A DNA stretch of 64,000 bases from Rickettsia typhi. GTDB lineage: Bacteria; Pseudomonadota; Alphaproteobacteria; Rickettsiales; Deianiraeaceae. Under the pieces are notes generated by a model, which worked only from the letters and a program-made list of their open reading frames with translations, did no database searches and had not been told where the DNA came from. The DNA lies in NCBI GenBank assembly GCA_945861725.1, contig CAMAVJ010000001.1, forward strand, positions 225,187-289,186, given 5' to 3'. A program made the position numbers and the translations under genes. Positions within the stretch are counted from its first letter, which is position 1; the number at the start of each line of letters is the position of its first letter. Positions 54,839 through 63,508 of this stretch are shown piece after piece.

Positions 54839-55114
54839 TATGAATCTGATTAAATTTTAATTTTTAAAAGCAAAAATATTTTTCACTTGTCAAGGTTTTT
54901 TTGCATTGACAAGCAACTATCAAGAATTTTTGATAGAGTTAATATTAAAAATGAACATTACTTTCTTTTTTAGAAAATTTCCTTGACTTTTCAAAACTTA
55001 GATTTCACAAGATTATTACCTCCTTTAAAAGCTGTTTTTGGCAAGGGGCTTTTTCGGAAGCTCCTTGCATCGTACTTTGAAGTGTTTTGGGTTTTAATTT
55101 TTAGAGAGACATTT
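54839..55114 (+). other. Leader region before the cyclophilin gene with palindrome and UUCG-type hairpin
   Basis: Contains a -35 box TTGACA at 54906-54911, a perfect palindrome CTATCAA-GAATTT-TTGATAG (54917-54936) across the expected -10 position, a second -35-like CTTGAC at 54982, and a 12-base-pair hairpin with a TTCG loop (55041-55068). The long untranslated region suggests that expression of the cyclophilin gene is controlled after initiation. Confidence 0.5.
55041..55068 (+). promoter_or_regulatory. Stable leader hairpin with TTCG loop
   Basis: GCAAGGGGCTTT pairs with GAAGCTCCTTGC around the loop TTCG, with two G-T pairs. At 46 bases before the ATG at 55115. Such UUCG hairpins are very stable RNA structures; here it stands out in AT-rich DNA. 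There is no immediate T-run, so it is not a simple terminator. Confidence 0.6.
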
Positions 55115-55732
55115 ATGTTAAAAGAAAAGTTCTTTGCATCACATTTAATATCGATTGTTTTAATTTCCCTTTTTTCCATTTCCCTTTTTTCCTTTACTTC
55201 TATGAAAGCATCTGTTGATAGTACGAATATTCAAGAATATGAAAATGTTATTTATATGAAACTTAAGGATGGAATGGTTGTTATTGAACTTTTTCCCGAT
55301 AAAGCACCAAAGCATGTTGAGCAAATTAAGAAGCTTACTCGTCAAGGTTTTTATGATGGACTTGCATTCCACCGCGTAATTGATGGCTTTATGGCACAAG
55401 GTGGCGATCCAAGAGGAGATGGCACAGGTGGTTCTGGTAAACATATTGCGGCAGAATTTTCAAATACTCCACACAAAAGAGGAATTCTTTCGATGGCTAG
55501 AGCTCAAGATCCAAACAGTGCAGACAGCCAATTCTTCATTGTTCTTAAGGATTCCCCATTTTTGGATGGTCAATATACAGTTTTTGGACGCGTAATTTCC
55601 GGAATGGAGTTTGTTGATAAAATCAAAAAAGGTTCACCAATTAAGAATGGATCAGTTGTAAACCCTGATAAAATAATATCAATGGCGGTTGCGAGTGATG
55701 TTGAAGCGATTAAAACAAAATCAAAAAAATAG
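55115..55732 (+). CDS. Secreted or periplasmic cyclophilin-type peptidyl-prolyl isomerase
   Basis: 205 residues from the ATG at 55115; a TTG-initiated longer frame from 54983 includes the hairpin region and is unlikely. A hydrophobic signal segment (about 10-28, LISIVLISLFSISLFSF) is followed by the cyclophilin domain: YDGLAFHRVIDGFMAQGGDP, GTGGSGKHIAAEF, SMARAQDPNSADSQFF and DGQYTVFGRVISGME. The His and Phe of the active site are present. It accelerates folding of exported proteins. Confidence 0.9.
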   Translation: MLKEKFFASHLISIVLISLFSISLFSFTSMKASVDSTNIQEYENVIYMKLKDGMVVIELFPDKAPKHVEQIKKLTRQGFYDGLAFHRVIDGFMAQGGDPRGDGTGGSGKHIAAEFSNTPHKRGILSMARAQDPNSADSQFFIVLKDSPFLDGQYTVFGRVISGMEFVDKIKKGSPIKNGSVVNPDKIISMAVASDVEAIKTKSKK

Positions 55733-55770
55733 CTGACATTTGGCAATGCTTCATTTTGCACATGATCATC

Positions 55771-57000
55771 TTATCTAGCAGTTTTATACCATACACCAGG
55801 CTTTATTAAGCACTCAATTGAAGCTCTAATCGTTGGAATTGTATAAAATATTATATAGACATTGTAAAAAAGTACACATAAAATCAGCTTTCTTGTTCTT
55901 AATTCTGGAAACCTCCACAGTAACATTAAAGGATTAATAAAAAATAATGCTATTCCCCACATTAACAGACACATAATAAACTTTTGCTCAATATGAGTAT
56001 AGTTTAGAAAGTTTAAAGAAAGTGTTGTGTAAATGTATCCAAGACATGTAAATGTACTAGAAGACAGAAGAAAAAATGTAAATAAAACACTTACTGGTGA
56101 TTTTAAAAATAGTGGTATAAAAGTTTCAAAAAATGTTAAAAAATGCCCCTTACACCATCTAACTCTTTGATTCATTAAATTTATAATATTACAAAGTGTA
56201 GGCTCCAAAGTTTCGTATTTTTCAACATAATGAACCTTCAATCCCTTGATTTTCATTCGAATACCAAGCTCAGCGTCTTCTGTTACATTGTAGCTCTTCC
56301 ATCCACCAATTTCCCGAAGAGTGTTTGTTTTAAAGTGGTTACTCGTTCCACCGAGTGGAATTGGACTATTTAATTTTTGTAACATTGGAATGAGACAAAA
56401 ATACCAAACAGTATAGTCAATTTTTTGCCACCCACTTAAAATAAGACCATCATGAATGAAGTTTAAGGGAAATTGAACACAGTCGCACTTTATTTTTTGA
56501 AAATAATAAAGTGCTGCGTGGATTTGATGCGGATGAGGAATATCTTCTATATCATAAATTGTCACATACTCACCCCTTGCAATTTCTAAACCATAATTAC
56601 ACGCCTTTGGTTTTGTAAATGGTTCAATCCTTGGTACAATAAATATTTTTTCTAATATTTTTCTACTTGCCTCACTTCCATTATTTTCATTAATAATTCC
56701 TTTGAGGAAATGTGTCGTAACGGCATCAACTTCTTCGCAAAGGAATATTATTTCCAAATATGGATACTTACTATGAAACAGGTTTGTTCTAAGTTTTTTA
56801 ATATCGCGTTCGGTTTCTCTATAAATCGGGACAAGGATTGTCCATAATGGAATTTTTTGTGGAATGTCGCTCATCTTTTGTAATTCCGAAATATTAGGAA
56901 TTGATTTACTAGCTGGATGGCTTTTGAAACGCTTAATAGGAAGTAAGAGGGCGAGTCTAAGCGTGGAAATTATCGTAAGAAAAATTAGCGTTACAATCAT
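55771..57000 (-). CDS. Family 2 glycosyltransferase, membrane-bound
   Basis: 409 residues. The N-terminal segment is a membrane helix (about 1-20); WTILVPIYRE begins the GT2 domain, with the metal site in YDIEDIPHPHQ, TEDAELGIRMK and the processive-type QRVRWCKGH (QxxRW). At least three further membrane segments end the protein (about 305-400). Bacterial members build surface polysaccharides, or a cyclic-di-GMP-regulated exopolymer. No polysaccharide operon surrounds it; the acetyltransferase gene is 3 bases upstream. Confidence 0.82.
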   Translation of the reverse strand: MIVTLIFLTIISTLRLALLLPIKRFKSHPASKSIPNISELQKMSDIPQKIPLWTILVPIYRETERDIKKLRTNLFHSKYPYLEIIFLCEEVDAVTTHFLKGIINENNGSEASRKILEKIFIVPRIEPFTKPKACNYGLEIARGEYVTIYDIEDIPHPHQIHAALYYFQKIKCDCVQFPLNFIHDGLILSGWQKIDYTVWYFCLIPMLQKLNSPIPLGGTSNHFKTNTLREIGGWKSYNVTEDAELGIRMKIKGLKVHYVEKYETLEPTLCNIINLMNQRVRWCKGHFLTFFETFIPLFLKSPVSVLFTFFLLSSSTFTCLGYIYTTLSLNFLNYTHIEQKFIMCLLMWGIALFFINPLMLLWRFPELRTRKLILCVLFYNVYIIFYTIPTIRASIECLIKPGVWYKTAR

Positions 57001-57003
57001 ATT

Positions 57004-57597
57004 TTACATAATCTCTTGGTAAATCTTCATATAATCCTGTTGAGTCATAGAAAATGATTCAACATTGACCATCTTTCCTTTAAAGAATTTAAAATTTCGC
57101 AAAGTACCTTCATGAAGCATTCCAAGGCGGAGCAAAGATTTTATCGATTGAAGGTTGTCCTGTAATGTCACGGCTTCAAGCCTTTGAACGTGCATGTTTT
57201 CAAAGGCATACTTCACGCATGCAACAAGAGTTTTATGCATAATACCATTGCCCCAGTAATCAGGATGAAGATCGTAAGCAAGTTCAACTCTTTTATGATA
57301 CACTTCCGAACTTACAAATCCACAAGAACCGATAAGTGTGTCGTTATCAGAACGAACTACGGCCCAATATGGATACGATCTTCCCTGTAAAAAAAGGCTT
57401 TTAATTTGTGCAGCAGAAGCTCTAATGTCACGCGGTATCATATCCCCAGGGATATATTTTTTTATAAGTGGATTATTGTAAAGCTGGAAGTAAGCAAGGG
57501 CATCTTTTAATTCGAACTGACGCATTTGAAAATCATTGTTTGTGATTTTCTGAAAATGATTAGTGTATACATCGCTTTTTTCCATCATAACATTCAT
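57004..57597 (-). CDS. GNAT acetyltransferase (RimJ/RimL-like)
   Basis: 197 residues with GNAT motifs: RQFELKDALAYFQLYNNP at the N-terminus, the acetyl-CoA loop DYWGNGIMHKTL (QxxGxG/A type) and RLEAVTLQDNLQSIKSLLRLGM. This pattern suits ribosomal protein or peptide N-acetylation, or antibiotic or sugar acetylation. The substrate is unknown. The neighbouring glycosyltransferase, 3 bases downstream, could act with it. Confidence 0.82.
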   Translation of the reverse strand: MNVMMEKSDVYTNHFQKITNNDFQMRQFELKDALAYFQLYNNPLIKKYIPGDMIPRDIRASAAQIKSLFLQGRSYPYWAVVRSDNDTLIGSCGFVSSEVYHKRVELAYDLHPDYWGNGIMHKTLVACVKYAFENMHVQRLEAVTLQDNLQSIKSLLRLGMLHEGTLRNFKFFKGKMVNVESFSMTQQDYMKIYQEIM

Positions 57598-57618
57598 AAT
57601 AAAAATTAAAAAATCTGG

Positions 57619-59031
57619 TTAAATAGTTGTTACAAACCCATTTGTAAATTCATTGGCAAGTTGTAGCTGAATCTTTACTTGCTCAAAACCGGTTCCACCA
57701 AAGGAATTTCTTCTATTGACAACATTTTGTATATCAAGAAATCCAAAAATATCATTGGCAATTTTTTCTTCAACTTCTTGAAGTCTTTCAAGCGAAAGTT
57801 CTTCAATTTTACAAGAAAGCTCCATTGCTATTCCAACAACTCTCCCTGTAATATGGTGGGCATCGCGAAATGGTATATTACACTTTTGAACAAGGTAGTC
57901 TGCTAAATCTGTTGCATTGGAATAACCTGTTCCAGCCATTTCAAGCATTTTCTTGGTGTTAAATGTAACATCGTTAACGATCCCATTAAGAACTTGAAGA
58001 CATAAAGTGATATTTTCAACGGAATCAAAAAGTGGCTCTTTGTCTTCCTGCATATCCTTTGAATATGCAAGTGGAAGACCCTTCATAACAACCATTAAAT
58101 TTTGTAAATTGGCAAACATTCTTCCAGATTTTCCACGCAAAAGTTCGGCGGCATCGGGGTTTTTCTTTTGTGGCATCATTGAGCTTCCGGTTGAAAATGC
58201 ATCAGAAAATTTCACAAAACTAAATGCTTGTGTTGCAAAAATAATCATTTCTTCGGCAAAACGCGAAATATGAATAGATATTCGACTTGCAAGGTACAAA
58301 AAATCTATGGCAAAATCCCTGTCGGAAACGGAATCGAGTGAGTTTGGTGTCGGCCTTTGAAAGTGAAGATACTGAGCAGTCTTATTGCGATCAATCGGAT
58401 ACGTTGTTCCAGTTAAAGCACCTGCACCAAGTGGACATTCTGTCGAAATTTCTGTATGAAAATGTTGTGCAAGGGTTAAATCCCTTTTGAACATTTCAAA
58501 ATATGCGAGTAAATAGTGTGCAATCGAAACTGGTTGTGCGATCTGTAAATGAGTAAATGCTGGCATAATATCATCTATGTGATTCTCCGCTTTCGTTGAA
58601 AAAGATACTAAAACATTTTGTAAAAGTTGAATTATGCTTTGAATGGAGTCAATCGTATAAAGTTTACAATCAGTTGCAACTTGATCATTGCGAGACCTAC
58701 CAGTATGAAGACGCTTTGCTGGTTCGCCAATTATTTCAAATAATCGCGATTCGATATTCATATGAATATCTTCTAAGTCTTGGGAGAAGGTAAATTTTTC
58801 TTCTTCGATTTCTTTCTCAATTTGTACGAGACCAAACATAATCCGTGTAAAGTCACCGCGAGCAATAATTCCTTGCTCTGAAAGCATCCACGCGTGAGCA
58901 ATCGAACCTTGGATGTCCTGTTTATAGAGTTTTTTGTCAAATAAAATTGAAGCATTAATTTGTTTCATTATGGAACTTGGAGACGAAGAGAACGCACCAC
59001 CCCACATTTTGTTTGACATTATTTCACTCAA
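57619..59031 (-). CDS. argH: Argininosuccinate lyase
   Basis: Last enzyme of arginine synthesis. 470 residues. WGGAFSSSPS opens the protein, TGRSRNDQVATD follows and GSSMMPQKKNPDAAELLRGK is the fumarase/lyase signature with the catalytic loop. An alternative start is the Met four codons in (SNKMWGG). argF, argG and carAB are not in the window. Confidence 0.95.
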   Translation of the reverse strand: MSEIMSNKMWGGAFSSSPSSIMKQINASILFDKKLYKQDIQGSIAHAWMLSEQGIIARGDFTRIMFGLVQIEKEIEEEKFTFSQDLEDIHMNIESRLFEIIGEPAKRLHTGRSRNDQVATDCKLYTIDSIQSIIQLLQNVLVSFSTKAENHIDDIMPAFTHLQIAQPVSIAHYLLAYFEMFKRDLTLAQHFHTEISTECPLGAGALTGTTYPIDRNKTAQYLHFQRPTPNSLDSVSDRDFAIDFLYLASRISIHISRFAEEMIIFATQAFSFVKFSDAFSTGSSMMPQKKNPDAAELLRGKSGRMFANLQNLMVVMKGLPLAYSKDMQEDKEPLFDSVENITLCLQVLNGIVNDVTFNTKKMLEMAGTGYSNATDLADYLVQKCNIPFRDAHHITGRVVGIAMELSCKIEELSLERLQEVEEKIANDIFGFLDIQNVVNRRNSFGGTGFEQVKIQLQLANEFTNGFVTTI

Positions 59032-59049
59032 AAAAATTAACGAATAATG

Positions 59050-59175
59050 TTACCCTTGTCTTGCTTTGTAACGAGGCTCAACTTTGTTTATAATATACAC
59101 CCTTCCCTTTCTCCTAACGAGTTGACAGTGCTTGTTTCTTGTTTTTGCACTTTTTAAAGACGATACAACCTTCAT
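59050..59175 (-). CDS. rpmJ: 50S ribosomal protein L36
   Basis: 41 residues with the longer alphaproteobacterial form: [19 protein letters not shown], then [22 protein letters not shown]. The zinc ligands of classic L36 are mostly missing, as in the C-minus form. It is a separate transcription unit with its own promoter between argH and folC. It fills the space after the argH start. Confidence 0.93.
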   Translation of the reverse strand: MKVVSSLKSAKTRNKHCQLVRRKGRVYIINKVEPRYKARQG

Positions 59176-59199
59176 TTTTTTTCTTAAAAATATGGGTTC

Positions 59200-59228
59200 T
59201 AGATAAAATGAAAAGTATTAATTGTCAA
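59200..59228 (-). promoter_or_regulatory. Predicted promoter of rpmJ
   Basis: CTTGACA (-35 box 59223-59228) is 17 bases from TATCTA (59200-59205), 24 bases before the rpmJ ATG. The -35 overlaps the folC TGA stop. This is the best promoter match in the window. Confidence 0.7.
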
Positions 59229-60625
59229 GTAAAATATACCATATCTTTCATCAAATAAAGTGAACCACAACAGATGACACGAATTTCCTCATTTTTTGGT
59301 AAAATTTCAATTACCTCAGTAAAGGATTTACCATCAATTGCGTTAAAGCCTAAGTTTATTGCAATTTTATGCAAATTTGTTGATGTTTCTGGAAAAATTT
59401 CCCCAGCGACTGTCACAAACACAAGCGTTGCGTTAATATTCCTAAATTGCTTAATAAATGCTTCTTGTGTGGAATTATCAGAATTTTTACTTTTCCCTAT
59501 AACGATATAACTTTTTTTCTTTATTTGAATGGATTCAATCCACTCACATAAAACTTTTGCTCCACCTGAATTATGGGCACCATCAAACCAAAATTCGCAA
59601 TTTTGTGAAAAACTTTTGTTGTTAACGCGTTGCAATCTTCCAATCCATTGCGTTTTTAAAATTGCTTGCGAAAAAGAATTTGGCATATTTTTAAAATCAA
59701 TATTCAAAATTGAGCAAACTCTTAATGATGTTGCAAGATTTTCTAACTGATGCATACCCAAAAGCGAAGGCATTGGAAGGAATTTATCACCGTTTTCATC
59801 AGAAAATAATAGTGATGACTTTTCGTCAACATAAAAACCTTCTTTTGTAAGTGATGCAATTTCGTCATCCTGAAGTTTATCAATCATTTCGATGGAATAG
59901 TCTCCACCGAAAAATGATCCTTCGATGTCAAATTTTCTCGCAAAATTGAAAAGTAATAAATTTGCATCTTCAAACGATTGTTTTGCAACAACGGAAGGAA
60001 CTCCAGCACGTTGAATTCCCGCCTTTTGAAGTGCGATTTCAGCAATTGTCGTTCCAAGATACTTCGTGTGATCAAATGAAATTGATGTAATAACGGTACA
60101 TACAAGGTTTGGTGGTGGAATTCCAACGGATGGATTATCAAAAATATTAGTACAGTCCATCATTCCACCCATACAACATTCAATAATGTTATATTGTGCC
60201 GGAAATTTTGCAAATAAATAAAATGCCGCCGCAGTTGAACCTTCTAAAACTGTTGGATATAAATTATTTGCTTCACAAACAGCACGAACTTCTTCCAGTG
60301 CCATAAAAACCTGATCATTGCTTGCATTAATGCCATTTAATGAAAAGCGTTCTGTGAAATCAAAAATATGTGGCGATGTATAACAATTAACGGATCTCCC
60401 CGATTGCCTCAAGATTTCCGAAAGAAATGCAATAGTTGACCCCTTTCCATTCGTTCCACCAACATGAATAGCATTGCTCAATTTTTGATGTGGATTATCT
60501 AAAAGACCTAAAATTTTCTTCATAAGACTTATTGAATCTGGATGTGCATAACCAACATGAATTGGCCAATGTGGTAATTTAATCACAGTCTCATCATAAC
60601 AATATATATTCAAATCGTCATGCAA
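59225..60625 (-). CDS. folC: Folylpolyglutamate synthase/dihydrofolate synthase
   Basis: Adds glutamates to folates and makes dihydrofolate. 466 residues, beginning with a TTG start since no upstream ATG fits. IHVGGTNGKGSTIAFLSEIL is the ATP-binding loop, SFDHTKYLGTTIAEIALQKAGI follows, WFDGAHNSGGAK is the C-terminal domain signature. A CTTGACA -35-like box lies upstream. The stop shares bases with the rpmJ promoter. Confidence 0.93.
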   Translation of the reverse strand: MHDDLNIYCYDETVIKLPHWPIHVGYAHPDSISLMKKILGLLDNPHQKLSNAIHVGGTNGKGSTIAFLSEILRQSGRSVNCYTSPHIFDFTERFSLNGINASNDQVFMALEEVRAVCEANNLYPTVLEGSTAAAFYLFAKFPAQYNIIECCMGGMMDCTNIFDNPSVGIPPPNLVCTVITSISFDHTKYLGTTIAEIALQKAGIQRAGVPSVVAKQSFEDANLLLFNFARKFDIEGSFFGGDYSIEMIDKLQDDEIASLTKEGFYVDEKSSLLFSDENGDKFLPMPSLLGMHQLENLATSLRVCSILNIDFKNMPNSFSQAILKTQWIGRLQRVNNKSFSQNCEFWFDGAHNSGGAKVLCEWIESIQIKKKSYIVIGKSKNSDNSTQEAFIKQFRNINATLVFVTVAGEIFPETSTNLHKIAINLGFNAIDGKSFTEVIEILPKNEEIRVICCGSLYLMKDMVYFT

Positions 60626-60731
60626 TATATATCAAATGTCAAATACATTTCCTTGACATTTGCCGCATTATAAAATGAATTGTGCAAAATGTCACTTTGA
60701 CAGCTCTTTTTATGTCTTTTTTTTCTTTTAT

Positions 60732-61574
60732 ATGAAAATATATTTCAACGGCAATTATTGCGAAAGTTATGAAGCAAAGGTGTCAATAATGGACAGGGGT
60801 TATATTTTTGGGGACGGAATCTACGAAGCATTTCTTATTAAAAATAGTAAATTTATTGATTTTGAACCGCACATGAAGCGAATGAAACGCTCGCTTGATA
60901 TTGTCAATATTACTCTTCCTGAATTCAGCAAAATTGAAATGATCTGCAACGATCTCCTTAAGTTAAATTCTATAAACAGTGCACTTATGTATGTGCAAAT
61001 TACACGCGGAGAACTCCCCACAAGAGAGCATAATATGCCACATTCAAATACGCCATCGGTAATTGTAATAGCTTATCCTGAAAGGGAGCAAACAAAAGAA
61101 TGGATTGAAAATGGAATTTCTTGTATGCTTGCACAAGACATTCGCTGGACAAGACGCGATATTAAATCTCTCAACCTTCTTGGTAATGTTATGTTAAAAC
61201 AAAAAGCATCAGATTGCGGTTTTGATGATGTGATTTTTTATGAAAAAGGAAGTTTAGTTGTTACAGAAGCAAGCTCTTCAAATGTGATAATCATCAAAGA
61301 TGATAAATTAATAACACATCCTGTTAATAATTATATTTTGGATGGGATAACAAAAAATAGAACAATTCAGCTTGCAAAAACAATTGGAATTGAAACAATT
61401 GAAAAGGAGTTTATTATTGACGATCTTTTCACTGCGTCTTCAGTTTTGTTAACGAGTTCTGGTTATAAAATTCGCCTTTGCACCAACATTGACGGAAGAC
61501 CAATTAACGACGGTAAAATTTGCAAAATTGGCAGATTACTCTTCAACACAATGGAAAAGTGGATTAATGAATAA
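60732..61574 (+). CDS. dat: Class IV aminotransferase, probable D-amino acid aminotransferase
   Basis: 280 residues from ATG 60732; a longer TTG frame at 60660 begins with a Phe-rich stretch and is unlikely. DRGYIFGDGIYEAF at the N-terminus, PLP lysine K145 in RDIKSLNLLGN, and VVTEASSSNVIII are typical. The RRDIKSLNLL motif and size favour D-alanine transaminase, which makes D-Glu or D-Ala for peptidoglycan; branched-chain aminotransferase and aminodeoxychorismate lyase are alternatives. Confidence 0.78.
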   Translation: MKIYFNGNYCESYEAKVSIMDRGYIFGDGIYEAFLIKNSKFIDFEPHMKRMKRSLDIVNITLPEFSKIEMICNDLLKLNSINSALMYVQITRGELPTREHNMPHSNTPSVIVIAYPEREQTKEWIENGISCMLAQDIRWTRRDIKSLNLLGNVMLKQKASDCGFDDVIFYEKGSLVVTEASSSNVIIIKDDKLITHPVNNYILDGITKNRTIQLAKTIGIETIEKEFIIDDLFTASSVLLTSSGYKIRLCTNIDGRPINDGKICKIGRLLFNTMEKWINE

Positions 61575-61643
61575 TTTCCACTTGACAACTTACAACTCAT
61601 AAAGTGAAGCATACGCTGAGCAAAAAGTAACTAACTAATTTAT

Positions 61644-62654
61644 ATGTCAATACATATTTTACGCGTCATTATACTTACCGTTGTAATGTGTAACGCCACC
61701 TTCAATTCATTTGCAGCAAGCGTCACAAAGAAGTCTTATATTGAGAAAAAAACTAAAAAACTATCTCGTATTGAGCTCGCACAAAATATACATATTGAAC
61801 AAAAACGCAACATTGAGTTAACGACAAACTTTACATTGTCAAAACTTGATTACAATATTATTACAGCAGCAGATTCTATTTTAAAATGGAGAGATTCAGT
61901 TGGTGCGGGAATTGATTTTTCCATTAGCAAAAATCTTAATAATGCGGGTAATAAAATGATTATAAATTATAGAAATATCCGATTTTCAAACGGAACAATG
62001 AGCGATTATGATATGGAAAATGGCTATCCATCGTATGGAATTTTTAGCGAATCAACAAAGGTGGATGGCACAATGAATGTGGCATCGATCGTTAATGAAA
62101 TTCTTACATTTTCCAATTCACAAAGCGATACTTCTTTTTCTTTTGGGTATGAATACCGCACATTGCAATTAAATCCTTCCAGTGTATACCAAGTCATCTA
62201 TTGTCCTAACTGTTCCAGTACGAATAGCGGCGTCTACTACAGTCCAAACCAAACGCAAAATACTAAAGTTACAATGCACGGCATTCAACTTGGAGCGTCG
62301 CACAAAAGGAAGACATCTGCAAATCATAATTTGATATTTTCTGGAGAAGTATTTATGCCAATTTCATTTGTGAGTGAGCAGTACAATTGGGGATATCAAA
62401 ACAATGATGGTGGATATGATTGGAAGTTGAGCACAGGTGACTTTGGCAGTGGATATGGTCTTCGCGGAAAAATTCAAAATCAAGTAAGAATATCACAAAA
62501 TGCATGGTGGAATATCTATACTTTTGCTGAAATTACAAGTATTAATTCGCCGCTCGATACAAATAGACGTAACAAAGTTGTTACAAATAACGGAAATGCT
62601 AAAGATGTAAAAATTTATCAATTTGGAATTGGAACTGGTTTAACCTTTAATTAA
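61644..62654 (+). CDS. Outer-membrane beta-barrel protein
   Basis: 336 residues with a signal peptide (about 25, cleavage near SFAA). Alternating beta strands with aromatic belts and polar loops through the C-terminus (GTGLTFN). The overall loop pattern, including a SDYDMEN loop near residue 120, recalls the omptin protease fold, but the catalytic His is not evident, so protease function is unproven. It overlaps the convergent membrane gene by 15 bases. A CTTGACA -35 box precedes it (61574-61581 region). Confidence 0.6.
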   Translation: MSIHILRVIILTVVMCNATFNSFAASVTKKSYIEKKTKKLSRIELAQNIHIEQKRNIELTTNFTLSKLDYNIITAADSILKWRDSVGAGIDFSISKNLNNAGNKMIINYRNIRFSNGTMSDYDMENGYPSYGIFSESTKVDGTMNVASIVNEILTFSNSQSDTSFSFGYEYRTLQLNPSSVYQVIYCPNCSSTNSGVYYSPNQTQNTKVTMHGIQLGASHKRKTSANHNLIFSGEVFMPISFVSEQYNWGYQNNDGGYDWKLSTGDFGSGYGLRGKIQNQVRISQNAWWNIYTFAEITSINSPLDTNRRNKVVTNNGNAKDVKIYQFGIGTGLTFN

Positions 62655-63044
62655 TACTCTCTTGTATCTCTGTTCCAGAGGATTTATTTGCTTTGTGATT
62701 GCAAAAACTTTATATACATTCAATGCGATATTTTGCAACGATGGTCTTTTGTAAAACTTCACTTCCACAACGCACATAGTGCCAAATAGCAAAAAGACAA
62801 AAAGTATCGAACTCACAATGACAAGTAATCTGCTTTCTGTTTTAAAAAATGGAAGATTTTTTGGTGAAATAATTCCAATAATTAACCAGTAAATCGCAAT
62901 AAATAATAATAGAAGAATTGGAATACAATACAAGTCAACGTACTCCGCCATTGAAAAAAGCGTGAATGTTAGGTACGAGAAAACATAAAAAAAACATATA
63001 AGTAGGAAGTATTGAAAAAACTTTATACAAGATTTCATCCACAT
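62640..63044 (-). CDS. Hypothetical three-span membrane protein
   Basis: 134 residues with three hydrophobic segments (about 10-30, 40-58 and 75-93) and a basic C-terminus. No motif that I know. It overlaps the end of the outer-membrane protein gene by 15 bases and begins 8 bases after the ErpA-type gene, suggesting cotranscription with it. Confidence 0.6.
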   Translation of the reverse strand: MWMKSCIKFFQYFLLICFFYVFSYLTFTLFSMAEYVDLYCIPILLLLFIAIYWLIIGIISPKNLPFFKTESRLLVIVSSILFVFLLFGTMCVVEVKFYKRPSLQNIALNVYKVFAITKQINPLEQRYKRVLIKG

Positions 63045-63052
63045 AAATTAAA

Positions 63053-63445
63053 TTACACAAAAAAACTTTCACCACAGCCACATGAACCTTTAGAATTTGG
63101 GTTTTCAAAAACAAAACCAGATTTCAACAGTTCACTTTTGTACTCCATTCTTGTGCCAATTAAATAAAGTGCAATTTTTGGATTAATAAATACATCAAAA
63201 TCGCCAAATTGAATAACCTCAAAACTATTAAATAAGTTAATATCTTTTTTCGCATATTCAATTTTATAGGCAAGTCCAGCACACCCTTTTTGATTAAGAT
63301 TTATCAATACACCAAGAATGTCTGGCTCATTTTGAAGCTTTTCCTTTAACAAATCAATAATTTTTATTCTTGCTTCATCTGAAATTTGAATATAATCAAC
63401 TTCCTTTAATTTTAAATTATGAAGTTCAATTTGTTTCATCTGCAA
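63053..63445 (-). CDS. Iron-sulfur cluster carrier of the IscA/ErpA/SufA family
   Basis: 130 residues. The three conserved cysteines are present: GCAGLAYK in the middle and GSCGCGESF at the C-terminus. These bind iron or a 2Fe-2S/4Fe-4S cluster for delivery. The extended N-terminal 20 residues are unusual for ErpA. hscA in this window provides the other Isc component. It is preceded by a TTGACA -35 box (minus strand, 63485-63490). Confidence 0.87.
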   Translation of the reverse strand: MQMKQIELHNLKLKEVDYIQISDEARIKIIDLLKEKLQNEPDILGVLINLNQKGCAGLAYKIEYAKKDINLFNSFEVIQFGDFDVFINPKIALYLIGTRMEYKSELLKSGFVFENPNSKGSCGCGESFFV

Positions 63446-63508
63446 ATACTAACTTTAGTTTTATAAATAAACAAAGCTTGATGGATTTTGTCAAGTAAAT
63501 TTTCATAC

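Noticed and set aside
54983..55114. TTG-initiated start for the cyclophilin gene
   Set aside because: The added 44 residues cover the hairpin and promoter-like bases; the ATG at 55115 gives a normal signal peptide.
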